Shown piece after piece: positions 22,901 to 32,659 of a stretch of DNA of 64,000 nucleotides. Origin of the DNA: Notolepis coatsorum. Taxonomy: Eukaryota > Chordata > Actinopteri > Aulopiformes > Paralepididae. Location of the stretch: positions 78,702,036 through 78,766,035 of the forward strand of contig OZ020589.1 in the NCBI GenBank assembly GCA_963971535.1. Direction: 5' to 3'. Position 1 is the stretch's first letter. Each line of letters opens with the position of its first letter. The notes below the pieces were generated by a model. It saw only the letters and a list, made by a program, of their open reading frames with translations. It was not told the origin of the DNA and ran no database searches. The position numbers were made by a program, and so were the translations under genes.

Positions 22901-23555
22901 ACTGCGATAGTCCTATTTCTTGGCTGGTGAAAGCATTTGTAATCTTGTACCGTCGCTCTGGCTGCCCGTTTGCTGCGATAGTGAAGGAGACATTCTCGCC
23001 CTTTATCGTCTTTAGATCTCTTCTTATTGTCCGAATCGTCATTTCGTTCTTGCTCCCCCGCAGTCCCAGCTGGGCCGCAGCGGACGCGAGCAGAAGGGTC
23101 TTCTCTGACCCGTCGTCAAGGACGGCGTAAGTGTCCATGACTTTATCTTGGTAGCTCAATGTCACACGGACTACCTTTAAGAGCACTTGGGCGCCGCTGC
23201 TGCTGGCGGGGTCAATGTACATGACACTTGCCTTGGTGCCGCTCCGTGGTGCAGGTGGAGGCCGTCTTCCGTTACTTTCGTGTAGTATATCTAGATGGGC
23301 TCCATCGCACCGGCTGCACCTTTTCTTTAGGCGGCATTCGGCTGCCATGTGGGGCCGCGCACATCGATAACAGCGCCTGTTGGACTTTATCCATTGACTC
23401 ACTTCTTCTGCATTCATCTTTGTGAATAGGTCACATTGTGACAGCCAGTGTTCTTTCTCACAGTAGGGACACGCTATCTTCCACTTCTCTTTTCTCGAGG
23501 GGGTGCTGTGACTCTTACTGCTCGGTACTGACTCTGATTGGTGCATGACAGTCAC
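19923..23555 (-). pseudogene. BEL/Pao copy 1 pol region (protease, RT, RNase H; integrase deleted)
   Basis: The open frame of 1210 codons starts in the gag zinc fingers (CPYCEKEHWLSQC 29-41, CYRCARPHMAAEC 62-74, CSRCDGAH 80-87). It continues with an aspartic-protease-like LDDGSEKTLLL (146-156, DUF1758 type) and an RT with IVFNCSY, SGDIKGMFLQVRL, LPFGTTCSP and the box FYVDN (564-568). Next comes RNase H with LHVFSDASEVAYGS (751-764) and LWSDSTTVLTWIKSD (827-841). After RHKVTE (about 1050) it jumps straight to IEGVLNSKP and the C-terminal DUF5641-like part (MWRYNQVLADKFW, RDNLTEGTVVMI). Compared with copy 2, 657 bp are missing in frame, removing the integrase zinc-binding and catalytic domains. 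The gag half lies in another frame because of a 1-nt deletion near 23680. Confidence 0.92.
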
Positions 23556-23662
23556 CGATCTTCTTCCATCATTTATTCTCCTGGGTCCCTCTCTGGAGCT
23601 TGGCGTGCTCCGCCCGAATGTATCTAGTCGTAAGCTGCTGACTTCTCTCGCCAGGAAGTCGG

Positions 23663-25495
23663 CTAGATCAAGGAGGGATGGCTCGGGCCGTTGGGATCCC
23701 GGTAGTCTCTCTGCCGCCTAAAGCGCTCCTGTCTTGCGGGTGGCAGCTTCTCCAAAATCCTCTCGACGTTAGAGTTGGCGTATAGCTCATGCATGCCCTT
23801 TTCCCGTTGCGCTCCCAGCATCCCTACCAGGGACTGCACTTTGATTGACAGGTCGTCTAATGAGCGATTGTCCGTGGCTGGGGGTAGGCGATCAATATGC
23901 CTTATCTCTTGGATTACGTAATCCCATATACGTCCATATCTCTGGTCCAGCGCCGCTAGGGCCGCTGTGTATGGTGTCGAAGAGGTGGCATAGGCTAGCG
24001 CTATATTGTGCGCTCGCGGTACTTTCAGGTGCTTCAGTAATATTGCATACTTGTGGCGTTCATCAGCGACATCCACCATCATTGTCTCTAAGCACATCCG
24101 GAGCTCCGTGTACTGTGCTCGACTCTCATAGGCGAAGTCTGGAAATGACGGCGTGGCAATGTATGACGCCGTGGATGGCTGATACATCGGCGAGCGTTGG
24201 GGGAGAGACCTCCTGGGCGAGTCCCCTCTTGCGCCTCGCTGTGGGCTGGTACTGACAGGGTACCATGGCCCGCTGGTCCAGGTGCTATTCCTCGGGGCTG
24301 GTCGTGCGTCGTGCTCACCCGTGAATAGAGTCGGGGGTCTGTAGCGCAGCGCCGCGGGGGTATAGCCTGGACTGTATGGGACCTCCTGGTCCGGTGGAGT
24401 ACTGTGCTGTCGTCGGGCTTGGTTCTCCTCCTCTCCCTCTTCTTCCTCTATCAGATCTTCCAGATCCTGTAATCGTTTATTTAGCTTCTCCGCAGTGTAT
24501 GCCGCTCCTTCCTTGTAGCTGGGTCTCGCTTGGACCGGTCTGGGAAGGGGGTCTGCGGGGGGTCTAGACTCGGTCTGTTGGTCAAGTTCAGGGTCGCTTG
24601 CTCGTTGAGGAGACGCTGCCCTTGACTGTTGTCTCGACGAGTTCCTTGAACCCCTGGCGGAGGGGGAGGGTGTTGCCTTGCGGATCAGCTGCTCCATTAG
24701 CTGCGCTTGTAACTTGTCGCGCTCGACTTCGCGCTTGGTGAGATCTGCTTCTCTTTGGGCACCGGCAGCGGCGCGCTGGGCGTCGGCCCGGTCTCTTGCC
24801 ATATTCTCTTCTGTCTGAAGGCGTCTCATCTCCAGGCGTGTGCGCTCTTCTTCGCTCCGTTGTTGCGCTTGGAGTTGTTCGCGCTCGCTAAGCGCCTGTG
24901 CTTGGAGACGGTCTCTTTCAATGGTAAAATGTTCGCGCTCGCTAAGCGTCTGCGCTTGGAGTCGATCGCGTTCGGTAGAGGCTGTCAGGCTGACGAGGAA
25001 CGCCTGTTGTAGCATCCTCTCCGCTTCGCTGGGGGAAGGCGGTTGTGGAGGTGAGCCGCTCCTGCGTGAGCCGCTCCTGGGGGTACTCGTTGGGGAGTCC
25101 TGGAGCTCTATTTCCTCGGCGCTCTCCTCCTCTTCTTCCGTGCAGAGTTCTCTCTCTGTAGGGTCGTCTTCCTCCCGGGGCTGGTCGGGGACTACTTCTT
25201 GGGTAGTGGCGGGGGGTAAAGGCATGTCCGCTCCCTCCTGGTCCCCACCGTGAGCTTGGTCAGTTACATTAGGACCTACTAGGGCCTCTGTGGTCGGGGA
25301 AACCTGGTCGTTAAGGTCAGACATAATTTTACTTTCTACTTTTACCGCGTTTACCGTTTGTCGAAGGCTAGGTAGTTGACTGACAGTGTAAGCCTCTAAG
25401 TACTGAGGTGTCTGTCGTCTGCGCCGCGGGCGTTCTAGGTTAGGAGGATCGTTTCGTGGAGTGTTCATCATAGGCCATTTCAATATTAATAACAC
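23663..25495 (-). pseudogene. BEL/Pao copy 1 gag
   Basis: The open frame of 610 codons codes for the capsid-type polyprotein. The likely start is MMNTPRNDPPNLERP (about 25471) rather than the first ATG. An acidic, Ser/Pro-rich region is followed by a long charged coiled coil (about residues 155-270) built of ERDRLQAQ-SERE repeats; one such unit is duplicated relative to copy 2. A DUF1759-like capsid region follows (PDFAYESRAQYTELRMCLET, LLKHLKVPRAHNIALAYATS, RYGRIWDYVIQEI, DDLSIKVQSLVGML). It ends out of frame at RDPNGPSHPSLI, where copy 2 reads through into the zinc fingers. In copy 2 gag and pol share one frame here, so the split is a mutation. Confidence 0.88.
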
Positions 25496-25523
25496 TATAT
25501 TAATATTACACTAGTAGTTACCC

Positions 25524-25540
25524 TCCGGCTCGAAGGACCA
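25524..25540 (-). promoter_or_regulatory. Primer-binding site complementary to tRNA-Tyr, copy 1
   Basis: Two bases after the 5' LTR the minus strand reads TGGTCCTTCGAGCCGGA. Its complement, TCCGGCTCGAAGGACCA, is the CCA-bearing 3' end of vertebrate tRNA-Tyr (acceptor stem CCTTCGA...TCGAAGGA). The match is full over 17 bases. The same site is in copy 2. Confidence 0.85.
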
Positions 25541-25542
25541 AT

Positions 25543-26935
25543 TGTAACTGAGGGGTACAATTCCCTGACTGTATTGTTAGATATGGTATTTAATACCACT
25601 ACCTCTTGTACTTTAACTTCTGGCCATCCAGTACATGATATAAGTATGATGAACACTTTCCCACCTGATGAAACGAATCCACACAAATGTACAAATCGAA
25701 GGTTTAATATAGCAAAAGGTATATACAACGTTCACTTGTTTACACTTATGATTTGAAATATGCACTTGTATGGCAAATGAGTATTCGTAGGTAAATCAAC
25801 ATTGAATGTCCAATCTCTGGTTACGCAGGGAGTAAGTATACAACCTGGATATTTAGGAAACTATAGCGATGGTACTTAAATGATTATAGCTGGATACACT
25901 AAGGGGGGGGGGGGTGTCCCGCTGGTTGTAAGACAGTAGGAGGGGGGGGTTAGAGAAGCCGCTGGCGGTATCCCATCTGGCCGACGGTTTCTTGGGAGAA
26001 TTCAAAGTCTTGAACACGGTGCCCACAGAACCTCGGTCCGCAGACGAATACAGCTGGACCCTCTGGTGGACGGTAGCTGCCGGTCCACAACGGAGAGACG
26101 TGAGGCGACCTCACTGGTGTAGAGCGCCGTCTCACCTGGAGTCCTCTCCGGGGGGTAGTTCCAACACTCCGCAGTGTTGGCCTTTATCCATGGAATAATC
26201 AAAGCACCCAAAGCATAATCCAAGCCGTGGAAGGCTCGCCGTCGTCCGGGTAGAGTAATCCAATATACAGGTCCAGTCGCCCTGGCCCGGAGCTCCTCGG
26301 ATGCAAGCACCACTAGGGGTCTGCCCAGCTTGGTTAAGCGTCCAGATAACGTCAGGAACGATGGGGGTACTGATAACTTTAGAACTCTAACCGAACGATG
26401 CACCATACATAAATAGACTATTATTAGCTTAATAGAATACGTCCAACTCGACGGTATAGTGCCAAACTATGACTATTCAACTATTAATCTACACGATATC
26501 TCAATGCCTATTCTGAGGCCAAGTAGGCCTTACTACACCACACGTGCGTCGTGGGGAGGCTTCGCGTCTGTCACTCTGTTGGAGGGTAAAGAACTGGACT
26601 AAAGAAAGTTCTACTTTACTTGCGCCATATATATATGCGCTATGAACAAATAGTACCATTCGTATTTCGCACGACATATTCCTGCGCGGAACCGGGGCTT
26701 GCCACGACATGTTGGGCGGCACGATTGAACTTGGACCTAGGGGTATGGCAACCTGGCGCCAGGTTCTCGTCCAATGGTAGAATGAAACTATTATGGGCTG
26801 TTTAGTAGACTAAAGGGATATTCAGTGCATATTGTACAAGGAATATACAGGGGATATCAAACGATATACAAATACAATTAAATATATATATATAAATAAA
26901 TATATATATTCGGTTTAATCTGATCCTTCACAACA
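25543..26935 (-). repeat. BEL/Pao copy 1, 5' LTR
   Basis: 1393 bp. Differences from 18439-19829 that I see are AGCGCCGTC versus AGCGGCGTC, AGCTTGG versus AGCCTGG, CGCACGACA versus CGCCCGACA, and the length of G runs. This gives a few tenths of a percent divergence. Confidence 0.94.
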
Positions 26936-27003
26936 ATTATAAAAGGAACGAGAACGACATCACAGAGGAAGAACCAAATGCAACACAAGAGAGCGAAGGG
27001 TAA
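26936..27003 (+). pseudogene. L1-1 ORF2 final codons, resumed after the BEL/Pao insertion
   Basis: After the ATTAT duplication the L1 frame continues from AAAAGGAACGAGAAC to the stop TAA at 27001-27003, about 20 codons rich in Glu/Asn. This shows the retrotransposon sits inside the coding sequence rather than in the 3' UTR. Confidence 0.85.
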
Positions 27004-27565
27004 AGGAGGAAAGATGTTCAAGCAGGGTCTATGAACCCATGTCACACACCTGTACTTTAGTTAATATTATCTATTTTGTTTTTGGGATATTACAAGTGCT
27101 GAATGCTTTTATACCTTATTATTTATGTCTGTTTAACGGTGTGTTATTAAATATTCAGGGATGATGTGGTTTGTGAATGGGTGAAACAAAAGGCAAAGTG
27201 AAAGTTAATAAACAAGAGAAAAAAAAGAAAGGACAAAGGAGAAGGGAAGAAAGAAACTCAAGGAGGGTCTCTGGACCCAGATCTCACATACAAACCTTAG
27301 TCAGCATTTATTGTCTTTGAGTAGGAATTACCTGTTTATGCCTGTTTAAGGGAGATACACAATCAGCCTTTGTATCAAATACCTAGAAAACAACAGTAGG
27401 GGAACCAGACAACTAACCATGTGATACCCATGTAAATATTTATGTGCACTGTTTTTTCTTTTTGTTTTTATTGTGATACTAGTCTCTTAATTTTTTATTA
27501 TTTATTTTTTGTAAGTGCTGTCTGTCTGAATAAATGTTAATAAAAAATTTAAGTTTAAAAAAAAA
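27004..27565 (+). other. L1-1 3' UTR and poly(A)
   Basis: About 560 bp from the ORF2 stop to a short A run (TTTAAAAAAAAAAA). It contains a GGAAAGATGTTCAAGCAGGG stretch echoed near 27254 (AAACTCAAGGAGGGTCTCTG), suggesting an internal duplication. AATAAATG near 27530 may serve as polyadenylation signal. Confidence 0.7.
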
Positions 27566-27703
27566 AATAGGGTCCCCTCTAGCGTTGCACGATACACAGA
27601 TACTAGAAGTATCGTGATACCCAGCCGTTAAAAATGGTCCAACACTTCATTTTATTAGTGTAACGGATGCCCGTATATGAAAGTGGCTGGCAACTTACTG
27701 CTG

Positions 27704-28622
27704 TGAGGCTCAGTCACCTGAAAAGGAAATTCGATGGAAATGAAAGTTACAAGAAGGACTACACCAACTACATGAAGGACATCATCGACAGGGGTGACGT
27801 AGAGGAGGTACGTACTGAAGGCACCAATGGAGAGAAATGGTACATACCTCACCATGGTGTATATCACCCCAAAAAGCCTGAGAAGCTGAGAGTGGTGTTC
27901 GACTGCTCAGCAAGGTACAAGGGAAGTAGCCTCAATGAACACCTTCTCCCAGGCCCAGACATGATCAACAATCTCACAGGTGTACCGATTTGTTTCCGGC
28001 AGCATGGCATTGCATTGATGTGCGACATAGAAAAAAAATAGAGGGACCGTGACTACCTATGCTTCCTTTGGTGGGAAAACGACGACCTAAGCCACCCTCC
28101 TCATGAATATAGGATGATGGTCGATCTTTTTGGAGCTGTACCAGGGTGTGCAAACTATGGATTGAAGCAGCTCGCTAAAGAACACAGTCACACACACCCA
28201 TTAGGGTCTCAGTTCATTACCCGAGACTTCTATGTAGACGACGGTGTTGCCAGTGTGGAATATGTTGAAAAGGCCATTCAAATAGCAAAAGAGGCACGTG
28301 AGCTGTGTGCAGAGAGAGGTTTATGCCTTCACAAATTCGTGTCGAACAACTGTGCTGTTCTCCAGAGCATTCCCTCAACAGAACTCGCCACAGACATCAA
28401 TGCAAATAATCTCACATTCAACGACACAGCCCTAGAGAGAGCATTGGGAATAAACTGGAACGTCGAGAGTGACTGTTTCACCTTTAAAGTCGCATCAAAG
28501 AACCAGCCAGCGACGCGGCGTGGCATCCTGTCATCTGTCGCCTCCATATACAACCCGCTGGGCTTCGTAGCTCCCTACGTCCTCAATGGAAGGAAGATTC
28601 TCCAGGAAATGTGCCACCCTTG
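27704..28622 (+). pseudogene. Old BEL/Pao pol: reverse-transcriptase part
   Basis: The reading frame starts abruptly after the inverted repeat with AVRLSHLKRKF, then KWYIPHHGVYHPKKPEKLRV, VFDCSARYKGSSLNEHLLPG and ALMCDIEKK, followed by an in-frame stop at 28039-28041 where a few codons seem lost. It resumes in the same frame with LFGAVPGCANYGLKQ and the catalytic box FYVDDGVASVE (YVDD intact), then RRGILSSVASIYNPLGFVAPY. It is cut at 28622 by a LINE tail. The family differs from the two young copies, which have YVDN. Confidence 0.85.
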
Positions 28623-28872
28623 AATGGCCCTTCTAAGGTTTCTCCCCTCCACATTGCCTGTGGTGCTTTTTTCCTATTGCTAGTTTTTTACCCTTACCTT
28701 CGTGTGGGGTATGTCTGGGAGTGTTGCATTCATTTATTTATTTTACATTTTATTTTGGATTTCATAGTGTTTTGTTTTGTTCTTGATTTATTGTGATGTT
28801 TCTTCTCAACTTGTTTAAAGAAGACGTTAACGTGTGTTGTCGGGCCTTACAAATAAATTGGATTTGATTTGA
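28623..28872 (+). mobile_element. LINE 3' tail inserted in the old pol
   Basis: About 250 bp that interrupts the BEL/Pao frame between EMCHP and the following GTGWDYPIPEQ. It ends GGGCCTTACAAATAAATTGG followed by ATTTGATTTGATC, a non-LTR type 3' end with (TTTGA)n. No ORF remains. A clean target duplication is not visible. Confidence 0.6.
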
Positions 28873-29488
28873 TCAAGGAACAGGATGGGATTACCCGATT
28901 CCCGAGCAACTGAAGCCACGGTAGGAGAAATGGCAAGATTACCTCGTTAAGATGGAAAGGATACACGTAGCTCGCCGCTACCAGCCAGCTGGCTTTGGAA
29001 AGGTGAGCAAAATAGAACTACATCATTTCTAAGACGCCAGCATCATGGGCTATGGCCAATGCACTTACCTGAGAGTGAGACTGAAGAATGAAAGGAGACA
29101 TTCACTGTGCTCTTCTTATGGGGAAAGCGTGCGTCTCGCTGCTAAAGGTCACAACAATACCCAGGTTAGAATTTACAGCAGCAGTTGTCTCTCACCGTGA
29201 GCAATATGCTCAAAGAAGAATTAGGATACTGTAATTTAGAAGAGTTCTTTTGGACGGATTCAAAGGTTGTGTTAGGCTACATTAATAATGAAGCTTGCCG
29301 CTTTCACACCTTTGTGGCAAACGGTGCAGAAAATCCGTCATGACTCAGACCTCAAGCAATGGTTTCATGTACCTATTGATGAAAACCCAGCAGACTATGC
29401 ATCCAGGGGGAAAACACAAAACAGTAGAGCTGCTCTCATCTGATTGGTTCACTGGCCCTAGAAAAAGAAGATAGAAATACCAACCGAG
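28873..29488 (+). pseudogene. Old BEL/Pao pol: RNase H region
   Basis: Several frames and stops carry the family order: DYPIPEQLKPR, YLVKMERIHVARRYQPAGF, DASIMGYGQCTYLRV (RNase H first Asp), then FTAAVVSR, then EEFFWTDSKVVLGYINNEA and FHVPIDENPADYASRG. The WTDSKVVLGYI motif is the second active-site Asp of the BEL/Pao RNase H. Multiple stops and shifts make it dead. Confidence 0.8.
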
Positions 29489-30288
29489 GTGCTTTCAGAA
29501 CTACCCATCGGTGACCCAGAAGTCAAAAAGGCTCAGACCTTTCAGACAAAGAGCTCAGAACATGTCAGCCTTGTAGACCGACTGAACAAGTTTTCATCCT
29601 GGTCTCAGGCCATCAAGGCAGTGGCACGCGTGCGAGGAAAGTCAAATCATGTGACCTCAGGCTCTCAACAATTGATGAAAAAGTTCAGAGACATCAAGGA
29701 CATACAAAGCCAAGCATACAGAGAGGAGATACAGCTACTAAGCAAAGGACATCGGCTACCAAGACACAGCAAGCTGCACCACCTCGACGGTCGCCCTTTC
29801 CTTAAGCACAGAGGGTGTGCTTGGAGGCAGGCTCAGCCGTTCATCTTTCCAGAGCACATTCAAACACCCAACTGTCATTCCTCAGGGATATCACATGAGG
29901 AATCTGATCATCGCTCATCATCATGAAAGAGTGAAACATCAGGGTAAAGGCTTCACCATCAATGAAATTAGGTCCAGTGGCTATTGGATCTGTGGACTGA
30001 GCAGAGCTGTCGCAACCTACATCCGTCACTGTGACATGTCGAAGGCTGAGAAGGCCTGTTGAAGGCCAAAGGATGAGCGACTTGCCTGTTGAACGAACAG
30101 AACCTGCGGCACCATTCGCATACTGTGGGATGGACTGTTTTGGTCCCTCTTTGACAAAGCAAGGAAGAAAACAAGAGACAAGGTACGGGTTGCTCTTCAC
30201 TTGCTTCTGCTCTACAGCCATTCACATTGAGATGCTGGAAGACTTGTCCACAGAAACGTTCATTAATGGACTGAGATGCTTTATTGCA
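29489..30288 (+). pseudogene. Old BEL/Pao pol: integrase N-terminal half
   Basis: Begins LSELPIGDPEVKKAQTF and passes through a frameshift near 29817-29930. The zinc-binding part (HHHERVKHQGKGFTINEIRS, then CDMSKAEKAC with a stop beside it) is followed by the start of the DDE core: AYCGMDCFGPSLTKQGRKQ and CSTAIHIEMLEDLSTETFIN. The first catalytic Asp is that of GMDCFGP. The frame is cut at TTAA 30289 by a piggyBac element and resumes at 31332. Confidence 0.85.
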
Positions 30289-31331
30289 TTAACACTTTCA
30301 GTGCCAACGATGAGATTTCTCGTTAGTTCATGCCAACCGTTGAATGCCAACCACGAGAGATCTCGTCTTTTTCTCTTTCTTTTTTTTATTATCGATTTAC
30401 ATTCATTTTTCATCAATCTAGCCTCACGTTACCAGTGGGGATCTGTCTGAACTCGAAGAGGGAAAATACCGCCCCCTATCGTCTCTCCGGATGGTACTGC
30501 ACCCCATTGGATTGGATTGAATGAAACGCATGGAGAAAAAAAAGTCCTGCTTCCACATTTTACTTGTCAGACAAGTAACCGGAGACAATCCAAGTCATTG
30601 CCCACCACCAGAACAGCGGAGAATATGTGTTTCCAGTACCCAGCGTTGGATCAATAAACGCGATCGATATTTGGAATGGCGATCAGGAATTGGAATAATC
30701 TTTTTGGAGAACATCTGATCTGAGGTAAGGAATCTATTTTACCAGTCTTACCCGAGCTATTTTCATCTATATATCAGTGTGTGCCATATGTGTGTATGTG
30801 TGTGTGTGCGATAAGGAAATAAGATAATCGATTTTCCAGCCCGCTTCTATACATGAGTACACATATACTATCGATAATCTAGCGTTTATTTGAAAACGAT
30901 TCATAAATAGGCCAAAAGATTACAACGTGTTTTGTGTATTCCAGTGTATTCCAGTAAAGGGACGTTTATCACAGAATCTTTATTTTTTTCTGAAACTTTT
31001 AAAAAACAAGCGTTTTTCAAAATGGTATAAAACTGAAATGTACCGATTAAAAAACAATACGTTTCGACAATGTTGACTGCAAACAAGTCATTAATAAGCG
31101 ACGGCCATATTAGACACATAGCCATAATTTAAGATATAGTTTATGCGTTCGCAAATATGAGAGCTCTGTCATTGAATAGAGCGGTGGCATGCAACAGGGT
31201 TTTGGCTCAAATTGGGTGCATTTACATTTGTAAAATGTTTTATTAATGTACACTGTCCCCCTTGAACAAATAAAGTAAACCTAACCTAGAGGGGTTCCTA
31301 GGCACCGCATGGCCGGCACTCAAAGTGTTAA
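30289..31331 (+). mobile_element. piggyBac-type non-autonomous element (copy C) in the old pol
   Basis: TTAA at 30289-30292 and 31328-31331; ends TTAACACTTTCAGTGCCAAC and, reversed, TTAACACTTTGAGTGCCGGC. The host ORF reads LRCFIAL up to the left TTAA and RGAVRQIKCDQGTNF after the right one, so the insertion point is exact. It contains the shared block GATCAGGAATTGGAATAATC with CTGAGGTAAGG after it. No transposase. Confidence 0.9.
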
Positions 31332-31492
31332 GAGGTGCTGTGCGACAAATTAAATGCGACCAAGGAACTAATTTCATGGGTGCAAAAAACAAACTGAATG
31401 CTGCTTTGAAAGAGTTGGACACAGACAGACTGAACACATTTCTCACAGAAAAGCAGTGTGACTTTGTAACGAATGCACCTCATGGCAAAATG
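31332..31492 (+). pseudogene. Old BEL/Pao pol: integrase core after piggyBac
   Basis: Reads RGAVRQIKCDQGTNFMGAKN, with the second catalytic Asp in KCDQGTNF, then LTEKQCDFVTNAPHGKM. At about 31492 a TATAGCGC repeat interrupts it, and the frame resumes after 31735 with LWERQIRTVRS, which holds the catalytic Glu position. Confidence 0.85.
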
Positions 31493-31735
31493 GTAAATGG
31501 CTGCTTTTTTATATAGCGCTTTTATCCAAAGCGCTTTACAATTTGTTACTCACATTTTACCCATTCACTCACACATTCACACACCGACGGCAGAGGCATC
31601 CATGCAAGGTGCCAACCTGCTCATCGGGAGCAATTAGGTGTCTTGCTCAAGGCACCGGGAACCTCTGGATTAACCAGACGACAGCTCTATCTCCTGAGCC
31701 ACTGTCGCCCCCTGCCATGCCATGCCAGCCACGCA
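31493..31735 (+). mobile_element. Fish TATAGCGC-type short repeat inside the old pol
   Basis: Starts GGTAAATGGCTGCTTTTTTA then TATAGCGCTTTTATCCAAAG, and further on has GTGTCTTGCTCAAGGCACCG and a TATCTCCTGAGCCACTGTCG end. The same order occurs at 56080-56400. It is a common fish repeat of short size with no coding capacity. I do not assign the family with certainty. Confidence 0.6.
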
Positions 31736-32246
31736 GGGGCTTGTGGGAACGGCAAATAAGAACTGTGAGAAGCATCCTCAGTGCCACTCTGCTGCTCTCC
31801 CCTGGCAGGCTCAGTGCCACTCTGCTGCTCTCCCCTGGCAGGCTCAGTGCCACTCTGCTGCTCTCCCCTGGCATCCTCAGTGCCACTCTGCTGCTCTCCC
31901 CTGGCAGGCTCAGTGCCACTCTGCTGCTCTCCCCTGGCAGGCTCAGTGCCACTCTGCTGCTCTCCCCTGGCATCCTCAGTGCCACTCTGCTGCTCTCCCC
32001 TGGCATCCTCAGTGCCACTATGCTGCTCTCCCCTGGCATCCTCAGTGCCACTATGCTGCTCTCCCCTGGCAGGCTCAGTGCCACTCTGCTGCTCTCCCCT
32101 GGCAGGCTCAGTGCCACTCTGCTGCTCTCCCCTGGCAGGCTCAGTGCCACTCTGCTGCTCTCCCCTGGCAGGCTCAGTGATGCGTCATTGCGCACCTTCT
32201 TTTATGAGAACATGGCTATTGTGAACAGCCGTCCACTCACGGTCGA
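31736..32246 (+). pseudogene. Old BEL/Pao pol: integrase end with an in-frame repeat expansion
   Basis: The frame reads LWERQIRTVRS, then 12 copies of an 11-residue unit (LSATLLLSPGR or ...PGI), then LSDASLRTFFYENMAIVNSR. Flanking parts are the usual BEL/Pao sequence between the integrase Glu and the NSRPLT motif, where normally a single such segment stands. The frame stays open across the expansion and stops at a hAT MITE inserted at 32247. Confidence 0.85.
31774..32169 (+). repeat. 33-bp minisatellite, 12 units, in the old pol
   Basis: The unit is GCAGGCTCAGTGCCACTCTG followed by CTGCTCTCCCCTG, exactly 33 bp. Two main variants (GGCAGGCTC and GGCATCCTC) and a CTATG variant in two neighbouring units show stepwise duplication. 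Every unit keeps the codon frame. Confidence 0.95.
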
Positions 32247-32651
32247 TAGGGATGGGTACCGAATTCGGTACTTTTGAGGTACCGAACCGAAACACGTCGG
32301 TACTACCGAGTATCGATTCAAGTGAGATACCAAAAAAAGAAAAAACAAATTAACTTTTTTTTTTTTTTACCTTTTTTCTTTTCATGTCAACGTTCACACG
32401 CACAATATATGCTTACCTAGCAGTAAGCAGTCAGCAACAACAAAGCAGTCGGAGCAATGGCAAGCCGAAAACTGTCGAAATTGTAGTTATTTGAAGTTCG
32501 GATATTTTTTTTCACGACTGAGGTAGGTAAATTAAATTTCTTGAGACTAAAGTACAGAAAAAAGGTACCGTTGGGTACCGGTATCGATTCACAGGTACCG
32601 GTACCGGTACCGGTACCGTATCGGTTAAAATGTGAAAGGTACCCATCCCTA
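32247..32651 (+). mobile_element. hAT MITE with 8-bp target duplication
   Basis: Ends TAGGGATGGGTACC and GGTACCCATCCCTA; duplication ACGGTCGA at 32239-32246 and 32652-32659. It contains repeated GGTACC palindromes (several GGTACCGGTACC units near 32595) and poly-T. The interrupted pol reads RPLTVD before it and TLNSPNSLEPLTPN after it. Confidence 0.92.
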
Positions 32652-32659
32652 ACGGTCGA

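Larger units (their letters stand above)
18439..26935 (-). mobile_element. Young BEL/Pao LTR retrotransposon, copy 1
   Basis: Two long terminal repeats (18439-19829 and 25543-26935) begin TGTAACTG and end CACAACA on the plus strand. The 5-bp target duplication ATTAT flanks them. The coding strand is minus, so the 5' LTR is the right one. Going 5' to 3' there is a PBS, gag, pol and a purine-rich tract. The two LTRs differ at only about three base positions plus homopolymer length, so insertion is recent. It is defective: a 1-nt deletion separates gag from pol and the integrase is deleted. Confidence 0.96.
12682..27565 (+). mobile_element. Full-length L1-type LINE (L1-1), split by a BEL/Pao element
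   Basis: A 17-bp direct repeat, AATAGGGTCCCCTCTAG, sits at 12665-12681 and 27566-27582, and the right copy follows a poly(A) run. Inside are a short 5' leader (12682-12786), an intact ORF1, a spacer, ORF2 with endonuclease and RT, and a 3' UTR from 27004. The BEL/Pao element at 18439-26935 interrupts ORF2 near its end; without it the L1 is about 6.4 kb. It is oriented antisense to mmaa. Confidence 0.93.

Noticed and set aside
24755-25253. Ser/Cys/Arg-rich plus-strand frames opposite the BEL/Pao gag
   Set aside because: Mirror images of the gag coiled-coil repeats, present opposite both copies and without independent support.
27583-27653. hAT MITE end at GCGTTGCACGATACACAG
   Set aside because: It has a plausible MITE look but no matching right end or target duplication could be found in the window.
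30901-31125. Transposase gene in piggyBac copy C
   Set aside because: The small frames have no DDE-transposase motifs; the element is non-autonomous.
31647-32224. Long repetitive frames on both strands at the 33-bp minisatellite
   Set aside because: A repeat unit divisible by three opens every frame that lacks a stop in one unit; only the frame continuous with the pol motifs is meaningful.
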